From positions 1-22,058 of the forward strand of contig DVEE01000550.1 of assembly GCA_015295885.1 (NCBI GenBank): a stretch of 22,058 bases of DNA. The letters are read 5' to 3'. The notes beneath the pieces were generated by a model, which had not been told where the DNA came from, ran no database searches, and saw only the letters and a program-made list of their open reading frames with translations. The position numbers were made by a program, and so were the translations under genes. The stretch comes from Leptolyngbyaceae cyanobacterium M65_K2018_010 (lineage in GTDB: Bacteria; Cyanobacteriota; Cyanobacteriia; Phormidesmidales; Phormidesmidaceae). Positions 7,599 through 15,841 of the stretch are shown here, in pieces. How positions within the stretch are numbered: position 1 is the stretch's first letter; each line of letters opens with the position of its first letter.

Positions 7599-7627
7599 GG
7601 CCGTCGTGGACGGCCAAACTGTATAAT
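7599..7627 (+). promoter_or_regulatory. Candidate promoter with inverted repeat before the P-loop gene
   Basis: A perfect -10 consensus, TATAAT, lies at 7622-7627, 48 bases before the ATG at 7675. Just upstream, GGCCGT (7599-7604) and ACGGCC (7610-7615) form a perfect 6-bp inverted repeat with a 5-base spacer. The left arm occupies the place where a -35 hexamer would be, and no TTGACA-like sequence is seen there. This arrangement suits an activator-dependent or repressed promoter. The assignment is by eye only. Confidence 0.4.
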
Positions 7628-7674
7628 TGAAAACAAAATCTTACTCACTCACCCATCTTCCGGGGAGCGCTACC

Positions 7675-9057
7675 ATGGCCCCGATCGCACCACCCACCCC
7701 TGAAACCGAGTCAGCCCCCCTAACGACCTCAGCAACCCGCACGCGCCTGGTGATCCTGGGGGCCGCGGGCCGAGATTTCCACAACTTTAACGTGGTCTAC
7801 CGCCAGGATTCCCAGGTGGAGGTGGTGGCCTTTACGGCGGCACAGATTAGCGGTATTAGCGATCGCACCTATCCCCCCAGCCTGGCCGGCCCCCTATACC
7901 CCCAGGGGATTCCCATTGTCCCCGAGGCGGAACTGGAAACCCTCTGTCGGGAACACCGGATCAATCAGGTGGTGTTTGCCTACAGTGATGTGACCCACGA
8001 CCAGGTCATGCACCTGGCCTCGAGAGCGTTGGCGACGGGGGCTGATTTTCTCCTGCTGGGGCCAGAGCGCACCATGGTGTCCGCTCAGGTGCCGGTAATT
8101 GCGGTTTCGGCGGTGCGGACGGGCTGTGGCAAATCCCAAGTCACCCGCTGGCTGTCTCAACGGTTGCGGCAGCGGGGTCTGCGGCTGGCGGTGATCCGTC
8201 ATCCCATGCCCTACGGCGATCTAGAGCGGCAGCGGGTGCAGCGATTCGCCAACCGGGCCGATCTGGACCGGGCCCAGTGTACCGTCGAAGAACGGGAAGA
8301 ATACGAACCCCACCTAGCCGCGGGGAATGTGGTCTATGCCGGGGTGGACTACGGTGAGATTGTCGCCCAGGCCGCCGCGGAAGTGGATCTAATTCTCTGG
8401 GATGGTGGCAACAACGACTTTCCCCTAGTGCGGCCTGATCTGCATATTGGGCTGGTTGATTCCCTCCGCCCCGGCCATGAAACCAGCCACCATCCGGGCG
8501 AGGCGGTGCTGCGGATGGCCGATGTGGTGGTGGTGGCCAAGGCGGATGTGGCCCCTAGCGCCGACGTGCAGCGGCTGATTGCAACGGTGCGATCGCTCAA
8601 TCCCCAGGCCCAGATTGTGCGGGGGGGCTCCCCCATCACCCTGGACCAGGCGGACACCGTCCGGGGCAAACGGGTACTGGTGGTAGAGGATGGTCCCACC
8701 ACCACCCACGGCGGCATGCCCTACGGAGCGGGCTATGGGGCGGCCATCCAGGCCCAGGCGGCGGCCATCGTCGATCCTCGGCCCTATGCCACGCCGGAAA
8801 TCGCCGCCGTCTATGGCGAATATCCCCACATTGGGCCCGTGCTGCCAGCTATGGGGTACTCCCCCGCCCAACTGGAGGCACTCCGGCAAACCCTCAATCG
8901 GGCTGAGGTGGATGTGATTGTATCTGGCACTCCCATCGATCTGGGAGCCCTGGTGGCCGTAAATAAACCGATTCGGCGAACCCGCTACGAATTTGCTGAT
9001 TTAGACGAACCGGGACTGGGGGCTCTGGTCGATCAATTTCTCAACCGGCTGGGTTGA
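7675..9057 (+). CDS. Cyclic 2,3-diphosphoglycerate synthetase-like P-loop NTPase
   Basis: A 460-residue protein resembling the predicted GTPase family that includes archaeal cyclic 2,3-diphosphoglycerate synthetase. Seen in order: a Rossmann-like start LVILGAAGRDFHNFN (about 25-39), a middle section VVFAYSDVTHDQVM, a Walker A VRTGCGKSQ (about 147-155), then VIRHPMPYGDLERQ, LILWDGGNNDFP (Walker B-like) and ADVVVVAKAD. The C-terminal part has VVEDGPTTTHGGMPYGAG and the closing VIVSGTPIDL. In archaea the product is a thermoprotectant, but bacterial members are uncharacterised, so the reaction here is not known. The frame extends upstream to a TTG at 7627, but GGGGAG (7662-7667) sits 7 bases before ATG 7675, so the shorter start is chosen. 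It is a single gene with its own promoter-like sequence. Confidence 0.8.
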   Translation: MAPIAPPTPETESAPLTTSATRTRLVILGAAGRDFHNFNVVYRQDSQVEVVAFTAAQISGISDRTYPPSLAGPLYPQGIPIVPEAELETLCREHRINQVVFAYSDVTHDQVMHLASRALATGADFLLLGPERTMVSAQVPVIAVSAVRTGCGKSQVTRWLSQRLRQRGLRLAVIRHPMPYGDLERQRVQRFANRADLDRAQCTVEEREEYEPHLAAGNVVYAGVDYGEIVAQAAAEVDLILWDGGNNDFPLVRPDLHIGLVDSLRPGHETSHHPGEAVLRMADVVVVAKADVAPSADVQRLIATVRSLNPQAQIVRGGSPITLDQADTVRGKRVLVVEDGPTTTHGGMPYGAGYGAAIQAQAAAIVDPRPYATPEIAAVYGEYPHIGPVLPAMGYSPAQLEALRQTLNRAEVDVIVSGTPIDLGALVAVNKPIRRTRYEFADLDEPGLGALVDQFLNRLG

Positions 9058-9089
9058 GCACCGGCATAAGGGCGGGTGGAACCGGCCCC

Positions 9090-9105
9090 TAGCCTAGCCA
9101 GGCTA
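9090..9105. terminator. Inverted repeat between convergent genes
   Basis: TAGCCT (9090-9095) and AGGCTA (9100-9105) are perfect arms around AGCC, in the 103-base gap between the convergent P-loop and pentapeptide-repeat genes. No T-run follows on either strand, so it is at best a weak shared terminator. Confidence 0.25.
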
Positions 9106-9160
9106 TAGCCGTCGCCCGTCTCCCAGGGATAGACCAGGGGGCTCTCAGCCCAGGTTGGGG

Positions 9161-9691
9161 CTAATGGATGCCCCAGGAAATCCACCGGGAACTGGCAGCC
9201 AGGGAACCAGACATGCCGCAGTGTCTCAACAGATTGAGGTTGGCACCGCCCAATTCAGCTTCTTCTAGGTCGGTGTTTTCGACCCAGGCACTGATCAGGT
9301 TGGCGTGGGTCATGTTGGCGCCGCTGAGGGCAACATCGCACAAAATAGCCCCACGCAGGTCGGCCTGCTCGAGTTGGGCGCTGCGCAGGTCAGCATAGCT
9401 CAGGTCTGCTCCCACCAAACTGGCACGGCCCATTTCGGCACCAATCAAATTCACATGTTTTAAGTTGGCGCCACTCAGGTCTGCCCCGCTGAGATCCGCA
9501 TCGGTCAAATTAGCGCGCTCCAGGTTAGCCCGGGATAGGTCAGCCCCGCTCAGGTCAGCGTGGGATAAATCGGCCCCACTCAGGTCAATGCCACTGAGGG
9601 CCGCACCCCGTAGATCCACCCGGTGCAGCCGTACCCCAGAGAAGTTGCGATCGCCCCGATTGTATTCGTGCAAAAATTGTTGGATGTCCAT
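9161..9691 (-). CDS. Pentapeptide-repeat protein, 176 aa
   Basis: After a short leader MDIQQFLHEYNRGDRNFSG come about 25 tandem pentapeptides of the A(D/N)Lxx type, such as ADLSGADLSRANL, running to about residue 160. The array should form a right-handed quadrilateral beta-helix. Cyanobacteria encode many such proteins; most have unknown function and may act as scaffolds. The repeats are regular, with a less regular stretch (ILCDVALSGANMTHANLI) in the second half, and the C terminus is a short cap containing one Cys and two Trp. The frame extends to a TTG at 9709, but ATG 9691 has GGAGGGTGGG just upstream and starts a common N-terminal motif of the family, so it is preferred. No signal peptide, so probably cytosolic. 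Confidence 0.9.
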   Translation of the reverse strand: MDIQQFLHEYNRGDRNFSGVRLHRVDLRGAALSGIDLSGADLSHADLSGADLSRANLERANLTDADLSGADLSGANLKHVNLIGAEMGRASLVGADLSYADLRSAQLEQADLRGAILCDVALSGANMTHANLISAWVENTDLEEAELGGANLNLLRHCGMSGSLAASSRWISWGIH

Positions 9692-10086
9692 AAAACCCAC
9701 CCTCCACAACTGGGTTGTAGTGATCTGCTCCGCCGACAGACTGTAATTCAGACTACATTTATTTTCCCTTAAGCTTTGAGGTTCAGGGGCGTTGATTCAT
9801 AGAATGCAACGGTTGCCTTTGGAAAGAATTGGGACTGTACTGGGAATTGCTCCAGAGGGATGCGCTCCGTGCTATAAGTGTTAAGGAATTATAAGCAAAT
9901 TTCATTTTTGGGCCCTTTGTCTAAGCCGGATAGTTGGCAGGATTCACTGGCATCGCCTCTCGCGTTGAGTGGATTGAGGTCTCTGTGGGCAAACCGGTGG
10001 ACTAATGTCCTCCTCTTCCTGAGGCAGGAAAGTTTGGTTTGGGCAAAATGGCCTAGTCTGACTGCTGACTCTGTGGAGATTCTTCT
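9692..10086. other. Divergent intergenic region before desA
   Basis: This 395-base stretch separates the divergently transcribed pentapeptide-repeat and desA genes. It is more AT-rich than its surroundings, with TATAAG-like motifs near 9873-9895 that could be -10 elements for desA, giving a leader of roughly 190 bases. No clear -35 partner was found. A 70-codon frame (9878-10090) ends at the desA start, but it begins at GTG without a ribosome site and has no recognisable content. Confidence 0.4.
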
Positions 10087-11127
10087 TTGACTGCTACTGT
10101 TACTCCTCCCTCTCAACGCTTCGATCCCAATCCGGATCATCCCCTCACCCTCAAGCAAGTAATTCAAACCATTCCAAGAGATTGCTTTCAAAAAGACCCC
10201 CGCAAAGCCTGGACTGCGGTGGTTTTGAGTGTGGCGGCGGTTACCCTGGGCTACGTTGCCATTGCCCTTTCCCCCTGGTTTTTGCTACCCCTAGCCTGGT
10301 TCTTTACCGGCACGGCTTTGACCGGCTTTTTTGTGATTGGCCATGACTGCGGCCATCGGTCTTTCTCAAATCGGCGCTGGGTCAATAACGGGTTGGGCCA
10401 TCTGAGCATGTTGCCGTTAATCTATCCCTTCCATAGCTGGCGGCTGCTCCATGATATTCACCACCGCCATACCAACAATCTAGATCTAGATAATGCCTGG
10501 ACCCCCTGGAAAAAGGAGGATTACCTGGCAGCCAACGGTGGGCTAAAGACCATTTATCGGGGCATGCGAGGGGGGTTTTGGTGGCTTGCCTCCGTGGCCC
10601 ACTGGGCGGTGCTGCACTTTGACCTGCGCAACTTTGAGCCCCGCGATCGCCCCAAGGTTCTACGCTCTATTGCCGCGGTGGTGATCTTTGCGGCCCTCTT
10701 CTTTCCCACCCTGTGGTTCTTCACCGGGCCCTGGGGCATTGTGAAATTCTGGCTGATGCCCTGGTTGGGCTATCACTTCTGGATGAGTACCTTTACCCTG
10801 GTGCACCACACCATTCCTGAAATTCAGTTTCGTCCCAAAGAAACCTGGAACGAGGTGGAAGCCCAATTGGCCGGTACGCTCCACTGCGACTATCCCCGCT
10901 GGGTGGAACTCCTCTGCCATGACATCAACGTGCATGTGCCTCACCATATTTCCGTAGGCATTCCCTCCTATAATCTGCGGGCCGCCCATGGGGCCCTCAA
11001 ACAGCAGTGGGGACCTCAAATGAAGGAAACTAAGTTTTCCTGGCAGCTCATGCGGGTCATTGCTGGGCAGTGCCACATCTACCATCCGGAGTACGCCTAC
11101 CAAAGCTTTCGCAGCTTAAATTCCTAG
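10087..11127 (+). CDS. desA: Delta-12 acyl-lipid fatty acid desaturase
   Basis: A 346-residue membrane di-iron desaturase that adds the delta-12 double bond to membrane-lipid acyl chains using ferredoxin, important for fluidity in the cold. The three histidine boxes are intact: HDCGH (86-90), HDIHH (122-126) and HVPHH (283-287). Hydrophobic segments lie at about 43-65, 67-85, 195-213 and 216-240. The stretches PLIYPFHSWRLLHD and CDYPRWVELLCHDINVH are close to those I remember from Synechocystis DesA. The start is a TTG: GGAG (10075-10078) lies 8 bases upstream, a stop codon (10066-10068) closes the frame shortly before, no ATG is available, and the first residues MTAT match the remembered DesA N terminus. 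A terminator follows at 11164-11195. It stands alone; cold regulation is likely from family knowledge but not shown here. Confidence 0.95.
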   Translation: MTATVTPPSQRFDPNPDHPLTLKQVIQTIPRDCFQKDPRKAWTAVVLSVAAVTLGYVAIALSPWFLLPLAWFFTGTALTGFFVIGHDCGHRSFSNRRWVNNGLGHLSMLPLIYPFHSWRLLHDIHHRHTNNLDLDNAWTPWKKEDYLAANGGLKTIYRGMRGGFWWLASVAHWAVLHFDLRNFEPRDRPKVLRSIAAVVIFAALFFPTLWFFTGPWGIVKFWLMPWLGYHFWMSTFTLVHHTIPEIQFRPKETWNEVEAQLAGTLHCDYPRWVELLCHDINVHVPHHISVGIPSYNLRAAHGALKQQWGPQMKETKFSWQLMRVIAGQCHIYHPEYAYQSFRSLNS

Positions 11128-11163
11128 ATCCTCCGATCGAGCTAGCCTTTTACTCCGTTCAAG

Positions 11164-11195
11164 CCGGCGCAGATTTTCTGGGCCGGTTTTGCTTT
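11164..11195 (+). terminator. Rho-independent terminator of desA
   Basis: CCGGC (11164-11168) pairs with GCCGG (11182-11186). After a G/G mismatch, CAGA (11170-11173) pairs with TCTG (11177-11180) around a TTT loop. TTTTGCTTT follows directly. It lies 36 bases after the desA stop. Confidence 0.65.
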
Positions 11196-11348
11196 AAACC
11201 AGGACAATTGGTAAACTGCGACACCACCAACCCCCCTGGCCCTGGCAGCCGTCACAATCAGGCATAGGTATAGGATTTAGAGTGCTCGTCAGAGGCTCTC
11301 GAACCTGGCCCCTACAACCCTTCGCCCTCACTCCCCACTCCTGCCACT

Positions 11349-12818
11349 ATGACCCGCTTCTCTCGCTCAGTTGCCACCCTAGCCGCCACGGCCACTACTC
11401 TACTGGCCGGGGTGATGACACCCGCTGTGGCTTGGGCAAACCAGTTTGGGCAACAGTCCATTGAGCCCAACTTAGCGGTTGCCGTTGCCAACCCCGTGCG
11501 CAATGGAGCCTTTTATACCCTGATGATTTTGGAGCAGGTACCCAACCGCCGCCAGTGCTGGCAAGAGCAGGGCAGTAACCCGGTGGTGATCGATCCCCTG
11601 CTGCTTAGCTTTGACTTTACCGGAGCCTGTGATCGCAAAACCGACAGCAATGGCTATTCCGTTCGGATCAACGGTCAGGATTTGGGAGTGCAGTACCGTC
11701 TGGAGATTTCGCCACGCCAGAATGATCTGGTCCTCTTCGCCAAGCCCAGCCGCGATCGCTCCGCACCCATGATTGAAATCGGCCGCACCAACGGTCGCAC
11801 TAACGGGTTTCTCAAAATCCAGCTCAACTCCGGCTGGCAACTGACCCGCCGCACCTTCAACGGCCAGCCCACGGGGCACATCTACATTACCCACGATGCC
11901 CCCCTCGACCTGCCTGGGTTACCGGTAGCGACTAGTCCCACCGCCCCCCCTCCTCCGTCGGTAACGGTGCCGCCCACGCCCGCTCCCCCCCGGCCACCCA
12001 CCCCGGCAGCCGGGGGCGGGGCCCCGACCAGTGGCACTCATTTTCGAGTCGTAGTCCCGATCACCGGTCCCGACACCCTGCAGCAGGTGCGCAGTGTTGA
12101 ACCCGAGGCCTTTCGCACCACAGTGGATGGGCAAGCCGTGGTCCAGGTGGGTCTGTTTCAAGAACGGCGGCGGGCGGAGGAAGTCCATCAAACCCTCCTA
12201 GCCGCTAACCTCCCTGCCAAGATTCTGAATGCCGCCGCTCCCGCCACCGCCTCCTTACCACCCATCCCGGCGATTCCGCGCGGCCAGGTTTTAGTGGTCA
12301 TCGATCCCGGCCACGGTGGCCGCGACCCCGGCGCGGTGGGGATTGGTGGCATTCAAGAAAAGCAAATCAATATGACCATTTCCAACCGGGTACAGCAAAA
12401 ACTGCAGGAAGCTGGGGTGACCGTCGTGATGACTCGCACCAGCGATCAGTGGGTCGATCTGGACGCCCGCGCCCAATTTGCCAACCAGGCCGGGGCGGAT
12501 ATTTTCGTTAGCATCCACGCCAATGCCATTAGCATGGCTCGCCCCGACGTGAACGGCCTGGAAACCTACTACCTGTCCAGCGGGGAGCGGCTGGCCCGCA
12601 GCATTCACAACAGCGTACTGCGCCATACGGATATGGCCGATCGGGGGGTGCGCCAGGCCCGTTTCTATGTTTTACGCTACACCACCATGCCCGCCGTGCT
12701 GGTGGAAACGGGATTTGTGACCGGCTCGGTGGATGCGGCCCGATTCCGCAACCCAACAGCCGTGAACCAGATTGCCGACGGCATCGCCCGCGGCATTTTA
12801 GATTACCTGGGCCGTTAG
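11349..12818 (+). CDS. Exported N-acetylmuramoyl-L-alanine amidase with DUF3747 and SPOR-like region
   Basis: This 489-residue cell-wall hydrolase cleaves the amide bond between MurNAc and L-Ala in peptidoglycan. A signal peptide (about 1-30, ending AVAWA) leads to a cyanobacterial DUF3747-type domain (about 33-183) with the motifs NGAFYTLMILEQ, VIDPLLLSFDFTGACDR and TDSNGYSVRING. A proline-rich linker (about 185-225) follows. Residues about 230-295 (VVQVGLFQERRRAEEVHQ) resemble a SPOR peptidoglycan-binding domain. The C-terminal Amidase_3 domain (about 313-489) starts VLVVIDPGHGGRDPGA. Zinc ligands H322, E337 and H390 (SIHAN) and the catalytic E453 (VETGF) are all present, so the enzyme should be active. 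It probably works in septal cell-wall splitting in the periplasm. It stands alone, with no clear ribosome site; the ATG is chosen for the intact signal peptide. Confidence 0.93.
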   Translation: MTRFSRSVATLAATATTLLAGVMTPAVAWANQFGQQSIEPNLAVAVANPVRNGAFYTLMILEQVPNRRQCWQEQGSNPVVIDPLLLSFDFTGACDRKTDSNGYSVRINGQDLGVQYRLEISPRQNDLVLFAKPSRDRSAPMIEIGRTNGRTNGFLKIQLNSGWQLTRRTFNGQPTGHIYITHDAPLDLPGLPVATSPTAPPPPSVTVPPTPAPPRPPTPAAGGGAPTSGTHFRVVVPITGPDTLQQVRSVEPEAFRTTVDGQAVVQVGLFQERRRAEEVHQTLLAANLPAKILNAAAPATASLPPIPAIPRGQVLVVIDPGHGGRDPGAVGIGGIQEKQINMTISNRVQQKLQEAGVTVVMTRTSDQWVDLDARAQFANQAGADIFVSIHANAISMARPDVNGLETYYLSSGERLARSIHNSVLRHTDMADRGVRQARFYVLRYTTMPAVLVETGFVTGSVDAARFRNPTAVNQIADGIARGILDYLGR

Positions 12819-12854
12819 CCTCCTAGAGCAGCGACGCCAGACCAGCCTTTGGCC

Positions 12855-12898
12855 GCTCCTGTTTAGGGGATAGGAGCCTTGTCCCCGCCCTCAGGCGG
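12855..12898 (+). terminator. Two adjacent hairpins after the amidase gene
   Basis: GCTCCT (12855-12860) pairs with AGGAGC (12872-12877). Next to it CCGCC (12885-12889) pairs with GGCGG (12894-12898) around CTCA. They lie 37-80 bases after the amidase stop. No T-run follows, so termination is only a possibility. Confidence 0.3.
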
Positions 12899-13059
12899 TG
12901 CGTAAATACCTCTGGATTCGGCTGAACCTCAACGCCCTGGAACTCGAGTTTATTAAATTCATCCTGGCAAGCACGCCTTAACGCCGGGGGGAGACCTACC
13001 ATAGATCCACATTGAGAACACCCCTCGACTCTGAATCCATGGGAGTACAACCTGAACCG

Positions 13060-13734
13060 ATGAATATTTTGGTGGTGGATGTGGGCGGCAGCAACGTCAA
13101 AATTTTGGCCACTGGCCAAACCGAAGCCCGCAAGTTTCCCTCTGGCCCGACCCTAACGCCGGAAGCGATGGTGAGCGGGGTCAAAGAACTGGCGACTGAC
13201 TGGACCTACGAGGTGGTGGCGATCGGCTATCCCGGACTGGTCCATCAAGGGCAGATTGCCAAAGAACCCAAAAATTTGGCCCCCGGCTGGGTAGGGTTTG
13301 ATTTTGAAACCGCCTTTGGCTGCCCGGTGAGAGTGATCAACGATGCCGCCATGCAGGCTCTGGGCAGCTACGAGCAGGGCACCATGTTGTTTTTAGGTCT
13401 GGGCACGGGCCTGGGCTCAGCCATGGTGGTCGAGGGAGTGGTGGTACCCATGGAGCTAGCCCACTTACCCTACAAAAAAGGCACCTACGAATACTACCTG
13501 GGTAAAGGAGGTTTGGCTCGCCTGGGTAAAAAGAAATGGCGAGAGCATGTAGCCACCTGCATTGACCACCTGGTCGCGGCCCTCCAACTGGATGACGTGG
13601 TGATTGGCGGCGGCCAGGTCAAGGAGTTGAAGGAGCTACCACCAGGGTGTCGTCCAGGGCATAACCGCAATGCTTTTTTGGGCGGCTTTCGGCTCTGGGA
13701 CCCTGGCAGCGATCGCCTGTTGCCTGTGCCCTAG
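13060..13734 (+). CDS. ROK-family sugar kinase, polyphosphate-glucokinase-like
   Basis: A 224-residue ASKHA kinase. It has the phosphate-1 motif DVGGSNVK (7-14), GYPGLVHQG (about 56-64), VINDAAMQALG with the catalytic Asp at about 95, the phosphate-2 motif GLGTGLGS (about 113-120) and the sugar-site pair in ELAHL (about 132-136). It lacks the zinc-binding CxCGxxGC motif of many ROK kinases, as do polyphosphate glucokinases, and it is short like them. The likely reaction is phosphorylation of glucose from polyphosphate or ATP in the cytosol; the donor cannot be read from sequence. The frame is open to a TTG at 13012. ATG 13039 and ATG 13060 are both possible; neither has a well-placed ribosome site. 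13060 is chosen because the family usually starts just before the phosphate-1 strand. Confidence 0.8.
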   Translation: MNILVVDVGGSNVKILATGQTEARKFPSGPTLTPEAMVSGVKELATDWTYEVVAIGYPGLVHQGQIAKEPKNLAPGWVGFDFETAFGCPVRVINDAAMQALGSYEQGTMLFLGLGTGLGSAMVVEGVVVPMELAHLPYKKGTYEYYLGKGGLARLGKKKWREHVATCIDHLVAALQLDDVVIGGGQVKELKELPPGCRPGHNRNAFLGGFRLWDPGSDRLLPVP

Positions 13735-13860
13735 AGTGGGTAGTTCCCCTAGAGCCCTCCCTCAGTAGGTGGGTGCTATTCATTAGACACGGCTACTTAC
13801 CCATGGGCCAGGCTTTTCTAAAGTCTGATGCTTCCATAACCCTTGAGTCCGGTAAATACT

Positions 13861-15828
13861 ATGAAACGTAAAAAGAACTTAGCTAAATACACCGCCAAGG
13901 GCTTTGGAACTGCCAATCTTGAGTCCGAGCTGCGTCGTATCGAAGGTCATTTGGTTAGGGAAGAGTGGTCAGAAGCCATCGGTTTGTTGCGTCCCCTGGG
14001 CCAGCAGTTCCCTCAAGAGCAGAGGGTTTGGGAAGCACTCGCCTACGCTAGTTTTGCCTCCGACAACACTCGCCAATACCAGAAAGCAGGGGAGGCCCTC
14101 ACCCAGATCAAACCCAACGACGCCGATAATTGGTATACCCTAGGGGCCGCCTACCTGACCAATGCCCACCCCCTGCTAGCGCTGCAAGCGTTTCGTCGCG
14201 CCCTAGAGCTCAACCCCAACCATGAGTTGGCCAGGGAGGCCCAAAAGACTATCAAGAAAGTAGAGCCGCTACTGAAAGATGTTCTAGCCGAAATGGGGCT
14301 CACTGAAGCCGAAGGCTTGGAAACGGCCATTCTCCATGAGCGGGGGCAAGCCTATCTAGAGCAGGGCGACTATGCCGCCGCCCGGGAAGCTGAAACCGAG
14401 GTGATTCGGCGGCATCCCGAATTCCCATCGGCCTACAATAATCTCGCCCTGATTAGCTGGATGGAGGGTGATTCGGCTGATGCGATCGCCACGACCCAAG
14501 CCATTCTTGAGCGCGAACCGGACAACATCCATGCTCTGGCTAACCTGATTCATTTTTTGGTTGCCTCCGGCAATGCCGAGGCAGCTCAGCCCTACGGCGA
14601 CCGACTGAAAGCCAGTCAAGCGGAAGCCTGGGATGGCTGGACCAAAAAGGTTGAAGGGCTAACCTACTTGGCTGACGACGCGGGTATTATCGAAGTCTTT
14701 GAACAAGCCAAAGCAGACCAGGTCGACGACTCTCCGGCCAGTGCCATGTTTTATCACTGGGTGGCAGTGGCCCTGGCTCGTACTGGCCAGGAAAAGGAAG
14801 CCAAAGCCCAGTGGCAAAAGGCCCTCAAACGCGACCCTGGGCTGCGACTTGCCCAGGACAATCTGGCGGACCTGCGCAAACCCCCGGGGCTGCGTCACGG
14901 AGCCTGGCCCTTTGGTTGGGAGGAGTGGCTACAACCCAAAACCGCCCAGGAGTTTCGCCAGTTGGTCGGAAGCAAGGGGAAATCCCATCGCGCTGACCAG
15001 TTGATCGGGGCCATACAAAATTTCCTACACCACCATCCCGATCTGATCGCCCTATTCCCCCGCATAGCGGAGCGGGGTGGACCGATGGGCCAGGAATTTC
15101 TCCTGGCAACCGCCGAGCAACTGAAGCGGCCAGAACTGCTGGCCATAATCAAAGACTTCGCCCTCAGCCAGAATGGAACCGATCAAATGCGGAACCGGGC
15201 GGCGACGATAGCGGCCCAGGCTAAACTCCTGCCGAGGGACAAAATAACCCTGTGGATAGGGGGGGAATGGCGTGAAACCATGCTGCTAGGGTTTGAAATT
15301 ACCGATAAACTCTCCACTAAGCACAGTAAACGGGTTGAGAATTGGCTGGGGGAAGCCATCTATCTGCTCCGCCAGGACGACCCAGAATCGGCCCAACAGG
15401 CTGAGGCGTTGCTGACCCGAGCCTTAAAGGCCGAACCCCAGGCCCCCGATTTGCTTAATAACCTGGCTATGGCCTATCTCAAGCAGAATCGTCAGGACGA
15501 AGCCTACGCCTTAATTCGGGATATTGCCGAGCGCTTTCCCGACTATGTGTTTGCCCGGGCTTCCCAGGCCAAAATTTATCTGGATGAAGGCGATCTGGAG
15601 GCCGCCGAGGCCCTGCTGCATCCCCTGCTAATGCGCGATCGCTTCCATCCCATGGAATTCGGAGCCTTTTGCGATGCCTATATCGAATTTCTGGTAGCGA
15701 AAAAGCAACCCGATGGAGCGCGCAGTTGGCTGGGAATGTGGGAACAAGTAGATCCCGACGCCCCTCGCCTGGAGTATTGGCAACGGCGTCTGGGCAAAGG
15801 TAAGCGCAAAGGTCTGCTCGGACGCTAG
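13861..15828 (+). CDS. TPR-repeat protein, 655 aa
   Basis: A large soluble protein built mainly of tetratricopeptide repeats. Clear repeats include WYTLGAAYLTNAHPLLALQA (about 95-115) with ALELNPN, then GQAYLEQGDYAAAREAE and YNNLALISWMEGDSADAI in the first half, and LLNNLAMAYLKQNRQDEAY plus AKIYLDEGDLEAAEALL near the C terminus. The middle (about 340-490) is less repeat-like and has no recognised domain. The N terminus is strongly basic (MKRKKNLAKYTAKG) and so is the C terminus (GKGKRKGLLGR), which may mean contact with acidic partners or nucleic acid. There is no signal peptide. The frame extends to TTG 13843, but ATG 13861 is preferred. The stop is 13 bases before the ABC permease gene, so the two are probably cotranscribed. 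The binding partner is unknown. Confidence 0.85.
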   Translation: MKRKKNLAKYTAKGFGTANLESELRRIEGHLVREEWSEAIGLLRPLGQQFPQEQRVWEALAYASFASDNTRQYQKAGEALTQIKPNDADNWYTLGAAYLTNAHPLLALQAFRRALELNPNHELAREAQKTIKKVEPLLKDVLAEMGLTEAEGLETAILHERGQAYLEQGDYAAAREAETEVIRRHPEFPSAYNNLALISWMEGDSADAIATTQAILEREPDNIHALANLIHFLVASGNAEAAQPYGDRLKASQAEAWDGWTKKVEGLTYLADDAGIIEVFEQAKADQVDDSPASAMFYHWVAVALARTGQEKEAKAQWQKALKRDPGLRLAQDNLADLRKPPGLRHGAWPFGWEEWLQPKTAQEFRQLVGSKGKSHRADQLIGAIQNFLHHHPDLIALFPRIAERGGPMGQEFLLATAEQLKRPELLAIIKDFALSQNGTDQMRNRAATIAAQAKLLPRDKITLWIGGEWRETMLLGFEITDKLSTKHSKRVENWLGEAIYLLRQDDPESAQQAEALLTRALKAEPQAPDLLNNLAMAYLKQNRQDEAYALIRDIAERFPDYVFARASQAKIYLDEGDLEAAEALLHPLLMRDRFHPMEFGAFCDAYIEFLVAKKQPDGARSWLGMWEQVDPDAPRLEYWQRRLGKGKRKGLLGR

Positions 15829-15841
15829 CTTCAACAATCCG

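Noticed and set aside
8425..8889. A 154-codon minus-strand frame inside the P-loop gene.
   Set aside because: Antisense shadow; rich in Gly, His and Arg with no recognisable domain.
9161..9691. The short repeated units in this stretch as a CRISPR or DNA satellite.
   Set aside because: The period is 15 bases and in frame; it is the pentapeptide-repeat coding pattern.
9878..10090. A 70-codon plus-strand frame ending in TGA that overlaps the desA TTG (TTGA), like a coupled leader peptide.
   Set aside because: It starts at GTG without a ribosome site and its composition does not look like a protein; desA has its own well-placed GGAG.
10660..11103. A 147-codon minus-strand frame inside desA.
   Set aside because: Antisense to the histidine-box region of a well-recognised gene.
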